DNA of 64,000 bases from positions 372,001 to 436,000 of the forward strand of contig NZ_CP049258.1 of NCBI RefSeq assembly GCF_011046735.1. Direction: 5' to 3'. This DNA comes from Nordella sp. HKS 07. Its GTDB lineage: Bacteria > Pseudomonadota > Alphaproteobacteria > Rhizobiales > Aestuariivirgaceae. A model generated the notes under the pieces. That model searched no databases. It was given only the letters and a program-made list of their open reading frames with translations, and was not told where the DNA came from. This document shows positions 37,643 through 47,021 of this stretch, in pieces (position 1 is the stretch's first letter; every line of letters begins with the position of its first letter). Position numbers and translations under genes: made by a program.

Positions 37643-38712
37643 CGGCGCCGCTTCTCGAAGTCACGGACTTGAGCAAGAGCTTCCCGCTGCGCGGCGGCTG
37701 GCCGTGGCGCAAGCACCCCGTGAGCGCCGTCGACGGTCTTGCTTTCACGCTCCAGGCCGGCGAGACCCTGTCGCTGGTGGGCGAGAGTGGCTGCGGCAAG
37801 TCCACCACCGGGCGGATGCTCGCAGGGCTGACGACGCCGAGCGCAGGGCGCATCCTGGTCGAGGGCCGCGATATCGCGACCTTCTCGAAAAGCGATCGCA
37901 ACGGCCTCAGGCGCAAGCTGCAGTTCGTCTTCCAGGATCCGTACGGCTCGCTCAATCCGCGCATGACGGCGGGCGAACTGATCGCGGAGCCGGCCTTGCT
38001 GCACGGTCTCGCCGACCGGGCGAGCGCCCGATCGCTTGTCGCCGAGCTTCTCGGCAAGGTCGGTCTCTCGCCCTCCCATGCCGACCGCTATCCGCATCAG
38101 TTCTCGGGAGGCCAGCGGCAAAGGCTCGGCATTGCCCGCGCCTTGGCCGTCAAGCCCCAGGTGATCATTTGCGATGAGCCGGTGTCGGCGCTCGACGTCT
38201 CGGTCCAGGCCCAGATCGTCAATCTGCTGCAGGATCTGCAAAGTCAGTTCGGCCTGAGCTATCTCTTCATCTCGCACGGCCTGTCGGTGGTGCGCCATAT
38301 CAGCCATCGCGTCGCGGTGATGTATCTGGGCCGCATCGTCGAGATCGGCTCCAAGGAGCAGATTTTCGGCGGCGCCCGCCATCCCTATACGCAGGCGCTT
38401 CTCGCCTCGGCCCCGGTGCCGCGTCCGGGACATGAGCGCATCCGGGTGGCGCTCAAGGGCGATGTGCCGAGCCCGCTCGACCCGCCCTCGGGCTGCCGCT
38501 TCCACACACGCTGTCCCTTTGCGATTCCGCGCTGCCGGACGGATGTGCCCGCTTTGACGGCGACGGATGCCGGCGCCGAGGTCGCCTGTCATCGTTTGAG
38601 CGAGATCACGCCCGCTTCCGCTTCGGATGCGGCGCTTGCGCATGCGCCGCGAACCCATAGATTGTTGTCCCTTTACCGCCAGGCCGCCGCCGCGAAATCA
38701 GCAAGGATCTGA
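37639..38712 (+). CDS. Dipeptide ABC transporter ATPase, DppF type
   Basis: 357 residues from ATG 37639, overlapping the previous stop by four bases. Walker [10 protein letters not shown] is at 48-56, signature [15 protein letters not shown], Walker [13 protein letters not shown], and the usual C-terminal tail [16 protein letters not shown]. The last forty residues, after VACHRLSEI, are an extension rich in Ala and basic residues not typical for DppF. One base separates its TGA from the C39-like peptidase gene, which is thus part of the same transcript. Confidence 0.93.
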   Translation: MTAPLLEVTDLSKSFPLRGGWPWRKHPVSAVDGLAFTLQAGETLSLVGESGCGKSTTGRMLAGLTTPSAGRILVEGRDIATFSKSDRNGLRRKLQFVFQDPYGSLNPRMTAGELIAEPALLHGLADRASARSLVAELLGKVGLSPSHADRYPHQFSGGQRQRLGIARALAVKPQVIICDEPVSALDVSVQAQIVNLLQDLQSQFGLSYLFISHGLSVVRHISHRVAVMYLGRIVEIGSKEQIFGGARHPYTQALLASAPVPRPGHERIRVALKGDVPSPLDPPSGCRFHTRCPFAIPRCRTDVPALTATDAGAEVACHRLSEITPASASDAALAHAPRTHRLLSLYRQAAAAKSARI

Positions 38713-38713
38713 A

Positions 38714-39757
38714 ATGACCGACTCTATCGACGTGACCACCCTCGCTGCCGACGCCAGCCTGCCTTCAGGCCTGCCGGAAGACATCGCCGGACGTCTAGCG
38801 CTTTATCTGCCGGTCCATGGCCGCAAGATCCTGATCGCGCGCCGGTCCGGCATGATCACCGGCGTGCTCGTGGTTCTGCATCGCCCGACCGCACAGATGT
38901 TCCGCGTCGCCTGGATGTGGGCCGGCGACCGCGAGGCGAGCCAAGCGCTGGCCGCGAAGCTCGAGGAGCTCTCCGCCGAGGCCGGGATTCTCTCGTGGCG
39001 CATCGCCGGGGAGACAACCGAATCCGAGATCGCGGATGACATGCGCCTTGTGCTCGGCTTGCCGCGTGACACCGGCAAGCGCGGCTATTCCGAACGCTGG
39101 CTCGCCAATCACGGCATGCGGGCAAAGCGCGAGGTGCCGCTTTACGCGCAAACGACCGAATTCACCTGCGGCCCCTGCTCGCTCGCCATGAGCTTCGCCG
39201 GTTTCGACCCCGGGCGTGTTCCCGACCGGCATCTCGAGATCGCGCTGTGGCGCGAGGCGACGACCGTCTTCGGTCTGACAGGTCCCGGCGGCTGCGATCC
39301 CTATGCCATGGCGCTCGCCGCGGCGCGGCGGGGGCACGAAACGAAACTCTTCATGAGCACCGACGAGCCGGTGCTGCTCGACCGCGGCAATACCGAAGCC
39401 AAACGCGATCTGATGCGTTTCGTCCAGGCCGATTTCAAGGCCCGGGCGTCCGCCGCAGAGATCGCCATCGAGAAGCGCGCCTTCGACATCGCCGAGATCC
39501 GCGACGCCGTCGCCGGCGGCGCCATCGCCGTCGTCCTCATCGACCAGATGGAGACGCATGGCCACACCGCGCCGCACTGGGTCGTCGCCCATTCGGTGAA
39601 GGACGATGTGTTCCTCATCAACGATCCGTGGATCGACCGCGCCTCCTTCGAGACGGGCGCCGAGGCGCATGACCTGCCGGTGCGCCTCTCCGTTCTCGAC
39701 CGCATGGCCTGGTATGGCGAACCGCGCTACCGCTCGGCGATCGTGCTCTCGGTCTGA
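38714..39757 (+). CDS. Peptidase C39-like family protein
   Basis: 347 residues from ATG 38714. Residues about 15-120 are an N-terminal domain with no clear match. The second part is a C39-like papain-fold domain: nucleophile Cys152 in TEFTCGPCSLAM, His288 in APHWVVAHSV and Asp304 in LINDPW. No signal peptide or membrane span is visible, so a cytoplasmic location is expected. It is the last gene of the dipeptide-type transporter operon. I infer that it may cleave imported peptides, although family members are also linked to other processing. It is followed by a strong hairpin. Confidence 0.85.
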   Translation: MTDSIDVTTLAADASLPSGLPEDIAGRLALYLPVHGRKILIARRSGMITGVLVVLHRPTAQMFRVAWMWAGDREASQALAAKLEELSAEAGILSWRIAGETTESEIADDMRLVLGLPRDTGKRGYSERWLANHGMRAKREVPLYAQTTEFTCGPCSLAMSFAGFDPGRVPDRHLEIALWREATTVFGLTGPGGCDPYAMALAAARRGHETKLFMSTDEPVLLDRGNTEAKRDLMRFVQADFKARASAAEIAIEKRAFDIAEIRDAVAGGAIAVVLIDQMETHGHTAPHWVVAHSVKDDVFLINDPWIDRASFETGAEAHDLPVRLSVLDRMAWYGEPRYRSAIVLSV

Positions 39758-39770
39758 ATCCATGTTTCCC

Positions 39771-39797
39771 CTTCTCCCGCGCGCAGCGCGGGAGAAG
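39771..39797. terminator. Bidirectional hairpin between convergent genes
   Basis: Twelve-pair perfect stem CTTCTCCCGCGC/GCGCGGGAGAAG with a GCA loop, lying between the C39-like gene and the convergent BKACE gene. It has no long T-run but the position fits a shared transcript end. Confidence 0.65.
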
Positions 39798-39837
39798 CTT
39801 CGTGGCCGGACGGAAAGCCGAGGCCCACTTTTCCTGA

Positions 39838-40674
39838 TCAGGCGCTGGTGCCGGCAAGCCCCAGCATCCGCCGCGCTTCTTCAGGCGTGGCCGGACGGCG
39901 GCCATAGTCGCCGCACAGCGCCACCACCCGCTTGACGAGCTCCGCATTGGAGGCCGCGAGCCGGGTGCGATCGATGCGCACATTGTCCTCGAGCCCGGTA
40001 CGGCAATGACCGCCGAGCTCCAGCGCCCAATGATTGACCTCGAGCTGATGGCGCCCGATGCCGGCGGCGGTCCAGGTCGCCTCGGGCATGAGCTTTCTGA
40101 GCTGGCTCACCTGGAAATCGAGCACATCGCGGATCGCCGGCATGGCGTTCTTCACGCCGAAGACGAACTGCACATGCAGGGGTTTGCTGAGCACACCTTC
40201 ATCGGCGAGGCGCAGCGCCTGATAGAGCATCGAGAGATCGAACACCTCGATCTCGGGCTTGATGCCGTGCTCCTTCATCTTGTCGGCGAGCTCGCGGATA
40301 AGGGTCGGGTGGTTCTCGTAGATGATGGTGGGAAAATTGCACGATCCGGTCGAAAGCGACGCCATGTCGGGCTTGAGATGCAGCATGCCGCCCCGCTCCG
40401 AGCCTTTGCCCGAGCGCCCGCCGGTCGAGAACTGGATGATCATGCCGGGGCAATGTTTGCGCAGGCCTTCGCCGAGACGCGCGAAGCGTTCGGGATCGGA
40501 GGTCGGCGTCTGGTCGTCCTTGCGCACATGGACATGCGCGATGGTGGCGCCCGCCTCGAAGGCCTCCTGCGTCGATTCGATCTGCTCGGCAATGGTGATC
40601 GGCACTGCCGGATTGTCCTCCTTGCGCGGGACCGATCCGGTGATGGCGACGGTGATGATGCAGGGCTGGGTCAT
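39838..40674 (-). CDS. BKACE family beta-keto acid cleavage enzyme, paralogue 2
   Basis: 278 residues, shorter than the paralogue at 11751-12686. The N-terminus CIITVAITGSVPRKEDNPAV, the zinc motif as HVHVRKDD (about 47-54) and the catalytic TGLEDNVRI are all present; FSTGGRSG replaces the TTGGGQG loop. Family enzymes use acetyl-CoA to cleave beta-keto acids. It is convergent with the dipeptide-type transporter operon and appears monocistronic. The differing substrate-loop sequence implies a different substrate from paralogue 1, but which one cannot be said. Confidence 0.92.
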   Translation of the reverse strand: MTQPCIITVAITGSVPRKEDNPAVPITIAEQIESTQEAFEAGATIAHVHVRKDDQTPTSDPERFARLGEGLRKHCPGMIIQFSTGGRSGKGSERGGMLHLKPDMASLSTGSCNFPTIIYENHPTLIRELADKMKEHGIKPEIEVFDLSMLYQALRLADEGVLSKPLHVQFVFGVKNAMPAIRDVLDFQVSQLRKLMPEATWTAAGIGRHQLEVNHWALELGGHCRTGLEDNVRIDRTRLAASNAELVKRVVALCGDYGRRPATPEEARRMLGLAGTSA

Positions 40675-40778
40675 GAGGTCCGTTCGCTCTCTTGCGCGGG
40701 CTATTTGATTTGAGCCGGTATAGCATGGGGCTCATCATCCGCCGATGCCTCAAACGGGGCGAAACGGCGATGCGCCGC

Positions 40779-41408
40779 CTACCACGTTACGTAGTAATCG
40801 AGGCCTTGGATTGAGCCCACACCCTGACGGACACCTGCCGCGACCTGGGCATCGTAGTAGCTCCTGTTGAACGTGCTCCAACCCGTACCGCCGAAAATGT
40901 GCCCGTCCTTGTATATGTCGTACTGGATCGTCTCGTAACCGAGTTCCGGCACATCGCTTGCCCGATTTATCTTCACCGTGCCGTTGGCGAGCGCTTCACT
41001 GAAGCCGTCGAGGCCCGCCCAGCTCTCCTTGATTTCGCTCATCACACGAGACTCGAACTCTTCGTCACTGACCGAAGGCTTGGGCACCCGAATGGCCGTG
41101 TCCACTCCATAGGTGCGCAGGCGCGCCGCGTGATCAGCGGGAAGATCGTCAAGCTTGGTGCCGACTGTTGGCTGCCCGATCCTGGAGAGGGCGTCGGATA
41201 CCCCGGGCCCGGGGCGCGGCTGCGCCATGGGCGCCAGGGTACTGGCCAGAACAGGTTTGGGGACGGCGCCGGTCTGTATATTGGATTTGATGAGCTGGAG
41301 AGCAGCAAGCGCTCGCGAAGCGGTTGGACCTACGACCATCCCTGGTTCCTCCGCGGCATCACCCTGCTCTTTATGAATCTCCCGATGCCGATGGGTGGCG
41401 TGTTTCAT
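40779..41408 (-). CDS. Hypothetical protein, divergent from the dual protease
   Basis: 209 residues with no family I recognise. The N-terminal sixty residues are His/Ala/Pro-rich and low complexity. The C-terminal half (about 95-209) looks folded, with a conserved-looking ending GWSTFNRSYYDAQVAAGVRQ and LDYYVTW. No signal peptide or membrane segment. It is divergent from the 950-residue protease, separated by about 290 bases, and so might be co-regulated with it. A partner, inhibitor or substrate role is possible but unsupported. The start at 41408 could be replaced by a later one. Confidence 0.6.
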   Translation of the reverse strand: MKHATHRHREIHKEQGDAAEEPGMVVGPTASRALAALQLIKSNIQTGAVPKPVLASTLAPMAQPRPGPGVSDALSRIGQPTVGTKLDDLPADHAARLRTYGVDTAIRVPKPSVSDEEFESRVMSEIKESWAGLDGFSEALANGTVKINRASDVPELGYETIQYDIYKDGHIFGGTGWSTFNRSYYDAQVAAGVRQGVGSIQGLDYYVTW

Positions 41409-41696
41409 CCTGCCAACGGCACGATGGTCGCCGCCCGGTTAACTTTTGATTAATCCGTCCACTCAGGCGGCGGTTTTGGCCAATCCGATGCGCCCCCCAA
41501 ACCGGCTCTTTTCAAGCGCCGCCGCCTGATATATCGTTGCGTAACACTCAATAGCCGACAGATCTCTTGAAAGAGTGTTTCGGGACACGACGCCGGAAGC
41601 CGCGTCTGCCGGCTGCGACCGCCAAGAAACTCGACGAAAATCCGTACTGCGCCGAATCCATAGCCACCACCGAGGGCGACACTGGAGTGGGCCGAC

Positions 41697-44549
41697 ATGT
41701 ACCGAGAATTTCTACGCGCTGCGGCAAGAGCCGCAAAGCTGACCAAGGCCGAGGTTCTGACACCGGGAATCCTGCGTTTCACCTTTGAATATGCCGCCCC
41801 GCCGAATGTGGCCCGGCAACGCCGGAAGTTGCGCGAGCTCATGGGCAGCGACCGGTTTCAGTTCTTCCGGTTGCCGCCCGGCGAAGACCCGCTGATCTAT
41901 GTGCTGCAGTTTCCGGGTGTCATACGGCAACAGTCGTCGAGCTTTCTCTTCGACGTGGCACAACATCTCGTTGACGATTTCGATCTGGCCTCCTGCGTTC
42001 CGGATGTCGATCCGGCCTGGATTCCGGACGACGAGCTGATGCGCCCGGCGCCCGAATCCGTCGGCGACATCTTCTGGGAGCTCTGCAAATCGCACGCCGA
42101 GGCACCGCGGCAACAGCGCTGGGCCATCACGGCGATGCGCGCCGATCAAGCCTGGGCGGCCTTCGGGACAAAGGGTGAAGGCATATTGATAGGCCAGCCC
42201 GATACCGGCGTCGCCGATCATCGCGAGCTCGACACCGCCCTCGATCTCGCCAAGGGCAAGGACATCCTCAAAGGCTCAGGCCCACCGATCGATCCACTGT
42301 CCTCCTCGATGTCCAATCCCGGCCATGGCACCGGAACCTCGAGTGTCGCGATCAGCCGCGCCTCGCTATCCATCGTCGGCAGCGCGCCGGGAGCGACGCT
42401 GGTTCCCGTTCGCTGCATCAACAATGTGATCATCGGCGCCGGCGGCGCCGTTGCATCGGCCATCGACCATGCGCGGCTGAATGGCTGTCACATCATCACG
42501 ATGAGTCTCGGCGGCCCCATCGAGGGTTCCGATCTCAAGCGCGCGATCGCCCGTGCCGTCAATGGCGGCATGATCGTGCTCGCGGCGGCGGGCAACTGCG
42601 TTCCCTTCGTGGTCTATCCCGGCTGGGACAGGAACGTGATCGCCGTCGCCGGTGTCAACATCAAGGACAAGAAGTGGAGAGGCTCCTCCCACGGCTCGAA
42701 GGTCGATGTTTCGGCGCCCGCCGAGAATGTCTATATCGCGCGCCGCAACAAGCCGAGCGACACGAACAAGGCTCTGGTGGAGCCAGGCCAGGGAACGTCC
42801 TTCGCCGTTGCCTTGACAGCCGGCGCGGCGGCCCTGTGGCTCGCGCGGCATGGCGTGCAGACGGTCCGCGACGAGGCCACCAGGCGCAATACGACGGTGC
42901 ATGAGCTGTTCCGCGCCGCCGTCAGGAAGACCGCGAGAAAACCTCCCGGCTGGCCCGCAAGCTCCATGGGCACCGGCATCGTCGATGCTTTCGATTTGCT
43001 GAACCTCTCCCTCACCGCCATCCCGGCGGTGGCGCCCGCCGCCGAAGCCAATCCCGGTGCCGGCATCCTCAAGGCGGCGGGAGATCACCGGCGCTTCGTC
43101 GCCGAGGCCGGCTATCTGGCCGCCGATGACATACAACGCCGTATCCCCGAACGCGCCGGCGCCCTGGAAAGCGCCATACCGCCACGGCCGAGCCAGGCGC
43201 TTGCCGATGCCCTCGGGAGGAAGGCAAAGGCGCCCTCGGCACCGGTGGCGGCACGGTACGCGGCGCGAAGCCCCCGCACGTCCTTTGTCGGCGCGCGCAC
43301 GCCCGAAACTTCTCTGGCGGCCGGCGCCGAGGCGGCAGCGTCGCCGGAGGTCGCCGTCACCCGGATGGTCGCCGAGGCGGGTACCCGGCGGACGCTGGAC
43401 CGTATCGAAAGGGCCCTCGAATTCAGGACATCCAGGGCCGCGGCGACCGAAGCCGCCGCCGGCGCGCGCCGCGAATTCATGACCGGCGCCGAGGAGGTGA
43501 TCGCGACGCTGGCCGGCGGCGAGCCTGCCAAAGGCAGGTCGGCCGCGATGCTGCGCGCCGCCACCGAGGCGATCGTTCGCCTCACCGACCGGCCGGCGCT
43601 GCGCATCGTCGGCGGCATGATCGATCCCCAGGATCCGCAGCTCGAGGACTGGGCCGGTTATCTGGGCCCCGCCCGCCGGGCGCTGAAGCCCGTCTTCGAT
43701 GCCGTCGGCCGCATCGACGTCAAGACCGCGCAGGGTCATGTCCATGTCGGCACCGGCACGGTGATCGGCAAAGGTCTGGTTTTGACGAACCGCCATGTCA
43801 TCGATGTCTTCGCCGAGCCGATGCCGGTTGCAAGCGGCAGGCAGCGTTTCCTTCTCAGCCGCGAGGTTTCAATCTGCTTCGATGAAGCGGCTGTCGACGA
43901 TACGCGGCGCTTCGCGATCAAAAGCATCGTGACCGCCGGGCGATCGCGGATCGGACCGTTCGTCGACCTCACGAAGCTCGATGTCGCCATAGTGGAAGTC
44001 GAGACCACCAATACGGCCGGCACGGCATTGCCGGCGGCCGCAGGCCATGCGCCGATGCGGACCGGTGCCGGCCCGCAATCGAACCTGATCGTCACCGGCT
44101 ATCCCGCCCCACCGCCCCGCGAGGCCGCTATCGATCCCGACACCGGCAAGGTATCGACCGCCATCTGGGATCGCTTCTTCGAGCTGTTCGGCGACGAATA
44201 CGGCGTCAAATATGTGTGCCCCGGAAGGATCCTGAATGAACGGGGCTCGGTCGTCGGCGATGCGGCCGGCTGGGCCTTCACTCATGACGCCACGACCCTC
44301 GGCGGCTGCTCGGGCTCTCCCATCCTGAGTCTGCGCTCGCCCTATGGCGTCGGCGGGCTGCATTTCGGCGGCGAGGTTCTTCGCCAGAATCTCGCCCATG
44401 ATCTCGCCACCGTTTATGAGGAGGCCGGCGACAATCCGAGGCTCATCGACCGCACGGCTCTCGCCGCCTTCTTCCGGTCCGGCCGCAAGACGGCGCCACG
44501 CCGGAAGAAACCCGCACCGAAGAAGAAGGCGGCCGGACGGCGGCGCTAG
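41697..44549 (+). CDS. Dual protease: subtilisin (S8) domain fused to trypsin-fold (S1) domain
   Basis: 950 residues. About 1-140 is an N-terminal domain of unknown type. Residues about 160-435 are a subtilase with a complete triad: Asp169 (GQPDTG), His210 (NPGHGTGTSS), Ser368 (GTSFA) and oxyanion Asn300 (AAGN). Residues about 440-640 are an Ala-rich, charged linker with probable helices. Residues about 670-905 are a trypsin-fold domain: His700 (LTNRH), Asp762 (KLDVAIVE), Ser872 (GGCSGSP). The tail is a Lys/Arg-rich stretch ending at 950. No Sec signal is seen, so it is probably cytoplasmic. Both active sites look intact, an unusual pairing. No operon partner on its strand. Confidence 0.88.
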   Translation: MYREFLRAAARAAKLTKAEVLTPGILRFTFEYAAPPNVARQRRKLRELMGSDRFQFFRLPPGEDPLIYVLQFPGVIRQQSSSFLFDVAQHLVDDFDLASCVPDVDPAWIPDDELMRPAPESVGDIFWELCKSHAEAPRQQRWAITAMRADQAWAAFGTKGEGILIGQPDTGVADHRELDTALDLAKGKDILKGSGPPIDPLSSSMSNPGHGTGTSSVAISRASLSIVGSAPGATLVPVRCINNVIIGAGGAVASAIDHARLNGCHIITMSLGGPIEGSDLKRAIARAVNGGMIVLAAAGNCVPFVVYPGWDRNVIAVAGVNIKDKKWRGSSHGSKVDVSAPAENVYIARRNKPSDTNKALVEPGQGTSFAVALTAGAAALWLARHGVQTVRDEATRRNTTVHELFRAAVRKTARKPPGWPASSMGTGIVDAFDLLNLSLTAIPAVAPAAEANPGAGILKAAGDHRRFVAEAGYLAADDIQRRIPERAGALESAIPPRPSQALADALGRKAKAPSAPVAARYAARSPRTSFVGARTPETSLAAGAEAAASPEVAVTRMVAEAGTRRTLDRIERALEFRTSRAAATEAAAGARREFMTGAEEVIATLAGGEPAKGRSAAMLRAATEAIVRLTDRPALRIVGGMIDPQDPQLEDWAGYLGPARRALKPVFDAVGRIDVKTAQGHVHVGTGTVIGKGLVLTNRHVIDVFAEPMPVASGRQRFLLSREVSICFDEAAVDDTRRFAIKSIVTAGRSRIGPFVDLTKLDVAIVEVETTNTAGTALPAAAGHAPMRTGAGPQSNLIVTGYPAPPPREAAIDPDTGKVSTAIWDRFFELFGDEYGVKYVCPGRILNERGSVVGDAAGWAFTHDATTLGGCSGSPILSLRSPYGVGGLHFGGEVLRQNLAHDLATVYEEAGDNPRLIDRTALAAFFRSGRKTAPRRKKPAPKKKAAGRRR

Positions 44550-45276
44550 CTTTAGAGCACGATCAGTTTGGGTTGAATCACTCCAAGCTCATAGACGTGA
44601 TCGATCCGTAGCGCGGGATTCTTGCGAAAAGCCGGTATATGCTTTTTCGTATCCGGACAGCCTACCCGCTTGCGCAATTTTACGTGGCGACACCTGCCAG
44701 CAGACTTGGACTGGCCGCCCTTGCCAATGACTTCGCTGTACTTTTTGCAGCGAATTTCCGGCAACTGCTTCTTCGGGTGCGGAGCTTTCTTGATGTGAGC
44801 TCCGGGATCACTTGATCCCTTGTTTGTATTCCCGGCGCGTTGATGTGTCCCTGTTCCGCCAAAGACCAATTGTGTTGTGCGCTCAACGGCACACAATCCG
44901 GCCGCATTCAATGGCCCGCCATGGATGGTCTGTACCTTCGCCAGCTGTGATGGAGTTCCGGGCGATTGGCTCGCTGCTCCATCGCCTGCAAGCGCGGGCT
45001 TGCCGTTGCGATTACCCTCATCCTTCTTGTTCCATACGCGCAGCAGAGCTTGCACGATTTCACGGATTATTCGGAGGCCGAGAATCATTCGCTTGATCCT
45101 ATCGGAGTTCGGATGGAAGAGCCTGTTCGGTCGGACTCAGGAGTTGAAGTCCGAACGCAACTCCTCAACTTGATATTTCCAAAATCCTGCCATCTGGCCC
45201 ACGATGTCAAGCGCCCATGGCCGCGTCGGGAAGATGATGAGGACTTTTCGAGTGGCGCGTACGAATGCGCAAGCGC
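44550..45276. other. Gene-poor stretch with a dispersed repeat
   Basis: A copy of the 11-pair-stem repeat begins the stretch. Open frames on both strands here (for example 44552-45088 on the minus strand, whose last residues are simply the translated repeat) have no recognisable product, atypical composition and no ribosome site that I can see. I do not call a gene. Some of it may be decayed coding sequence. Confidence 0.5.
44555..44607. repeat. Dispersed repeat with degenerate stem, copy 2
   Basis: TAGAGCACGATCAGTTTGGG, then TTGAATCACTCCAAGCTCAT and AGACGTGATC: matches the element at 23591-23645 in order and spacing, with a less perfect central stem. It lies directly after the dual protease stop and may serve as its transcript end. 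Confidence 0.65.
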
Positions 45277-45639
45277 TCAGTCCACCGCGAATTCGGGTCC
45301 GGCGATATGCACCGCGAGCAGGCAGCCATTGGGCGTGTGGGAGCAATGCTCCGTCCCGTCGCGCAGCCAGACGAGATCGCCCTTCTTGAACACAGTGCCG
45401 TCATTCTCGATCAATTCGCCTTCGAGGATGAGAAACTGCTCGTGTCCATTGTGGCGGTGCGGGCGCGTCGTCATGCCGGGCGGCATGCGATAGACATGGA
45501 AGCCGGTGCCGAGCGGCAGATCGTCGGCGAGCTGCAATATGCCGTCGCCCAGCGCCTCGCCGTCCGGATAGACGAAGGGCTCGAACTTGGCCGAGTGTAT
45601 ATTGGCGACGCGCCGGTCTTCCGGCTTGACGGGCTTCAT
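45277..45639 (-). CDS. Cupin domain protein
   Basis: 120-residue single-domain cupin. Motif 1 is PHRHNGHEQFLILEGEL with metal ligands His61, His63 and Glu67; motif 2 is GDLVWLRDGTEHCSHTPNG with His98 (or His101). A mononuclear metal site is expected. It lies eighteen bases downstream of the Rieske oxygenase gene on the same strand, so the two form a small operon. It may be a dioxygenase/isomerase in the same pathway or a ligand-binding accessory. No signal peptide. Confidence 0.9.
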   Translation of the reverse strand: MKPVKPEDRRVANIHSAKFEPFVYPDGEALGDGILQLADDLPLGTGFHVYRMPPGMTTRPHRHNGHEQFLILEGELIENDGTVFKKGDLVWLRDGTEHCSHTPNGCLLAVHIAGPEFAVD

Positions 45640-45657
45640 GGGGCAAATCCTCCTGGT

Positions 45658-46806
45658 TCAATCCTGATCGTGGCGACGGACCCATTCGTGAAAACGATGG
45701 ACCTCGAATTCCTGCGGCATCAGCGTGCCGTGCCTGTAGCGGCTGGAGCGCAGACCGCGCTGGTTGATCTCGCAGGCCTCGCCGTCCTGCAGCATCACGG
45801 TGGTGGCGAAGCTGACGACATCGTCGAGATCGAAGCCCGGCGCCTGCAAGGTCTCAGGCGGAAACAGGAACTCGGCGCGAAGCTCGGTGCGCTCAGGTCC
45901 CAGGGGCCGCAATGACACGGCGCGCACATAATCGGCATGGGCGACGACGAACATCGTCGGCAGCAAGGTCACGAAAGTCGAACCCGCCGCGAGTTGCTCC
46001 GGCGTGAGCTCTGAGAAAGGCGGCCCACACAGCGCGCCGGTCATCGACCAGGTCCTGGCCCCGTCTTTGAGGCCATGCGCCGGAGGCGGCGTATCGGGGG
46101 TCCAGTCCGGCGCTTCATTCGCGGCCATATAGCCGCGGCCATAGACGGGCACCATGTCCGAGAGCTCGGGATGAATGCCCGGGCAATGCAGGCACTCGTT
46201 ATAGTTCTCCCAGAAGATCTTCCAGTTGCAGGCGATCTCCTTGACCATGACATGGCCGGTGACGAGATCGCGCATCGGCCAGTTGTTGAGCCCGTCCGCC
46301 GCAGGATCAGGCACACCGCTGAATTCGGGGGGCCCATCGCTAAGGCACACGAAGACGAAGCCGTTCCATTCCATCACCGCCACGTCGAAGAGACCGTGCT
46401 CTTCCTTCCTGAAATCGGCCGTCATGGACACGAAAGGCGTGCGCACCAACCGGCCCGTGAGGTCATAGGTCCAGCCATGATAGGGGCACGAGATGAGTTT
46501 GGATTTGAGCCGCTTCTCAGGCGTGGCGCAAAGCTCGGCGCCGCGATGCCGGCAGGTATTATGGAAGCAGGTGAACGCGCCTTGGGCGTCCTTCACCAGG
46601 ATGAGGTTATCGCCCGCCACCGTAAGACGCCGCATCGACATCGGTGTCATGTCATGGGCGCGTCCGGCATAGATCCAGTTCCGCGCCCAGATCGTCTTCA
46701 ACTCGCGCGCGAAATGATCGGGATCGTAATAGGCGCCGGCCGGCAGCGTCGCCGGGCAGTGGCCGAGGAGCGGCGAAGACGGAGCGGGCTGATGCGGCTT
46801 GTTCAT
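45658..46806 (-). CDS. Rieske non-haem iron oxygenase, alpha subunit
   Basis: 382 residues from the ATG at 46806 (GAGGAAA upstream); the frame is open to 46866. The Rieske [2Fe-2S] ligands are Cys85-His87 (CRHRG) and Cys107-His110 (CPYHGWTY). The mononuclear iron region is ENYNECLHCPGIHPE with His207 and His212, preceded by the bridging acidic residue. The sequence style (GDNLILVKD early, choline/carnitine-monooxygenase-like) suggests oxidation of a quaternary amine or aromatic acid. No reductase or beta-subunit gene is adjacent, so electrons must come from elsewhere. The downstream partner is a cupin gene. Confidence 0.92.
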   Translation of the reverse strand: MNKPHQPAPSSPLLGHCPATLPAGAYYDPDHFARELKTIWARNWIYAGRAHDMTPMSMRRLTVAGDNLILVKDAQGAFTCFHNTCRHRGAELCATPEKRLKSKLISCPYHGWTYDLTGRLVRTPFVSMTADFRKEEHGLFDVAVMEWNGFVFVCLSDGPPEFSGVPDPAADGLNNWPMRDLVTGHVMVKEIACNWKIFWENYNECLHCPGIHPELSDMVPVYGRGYMAANEAPDWTPDTPPPAHGLKDGARTWSMTGALCGPPFSELTPEQLAAGSTFVTLLPTMFVVAHADYVRAVSLRPLGPERTELRAEFLFPPETLQAPGFDLDDVVSFATTVMLQDGEACEINQRGLRSSRYRHGTLMPQEFEVHRFHEWVRRHDQD

Positions 46807-47021
46807 GGAGCGTCGTTTCCTCGACAGGCGGGCGTCAGCCTGTCCTAATTTTGATTGAACTGTCAATCAGAATGAAACCTGTCATCTGAAATCCTCACCA
46901 TGACGGTGCCAGGCCCGTCCTGGTTCCATGGCGCAGAATACTCCCGCGAGCCGATGTGAAAAACCAGTCCATGACTTGACTTGCCCCGCGCCCCAACCCT
47001 ATATCGCCGTCACGATCTTGG

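Noticed and set aside
42366-43796. 476-residue minus-strand open frame opposite the dual protease
   Set aside because: Shadow of the protease reading frame with Arg/Gly/Asp-rich low-information sequence.
44552-45088. 178-residue minus-strand frame after the dual protease
   Set aside because: Its last residues are translated dispersed repeat, composition is atypical, and no ribosome site or family is visible. Kept only as an unassigned stretch.
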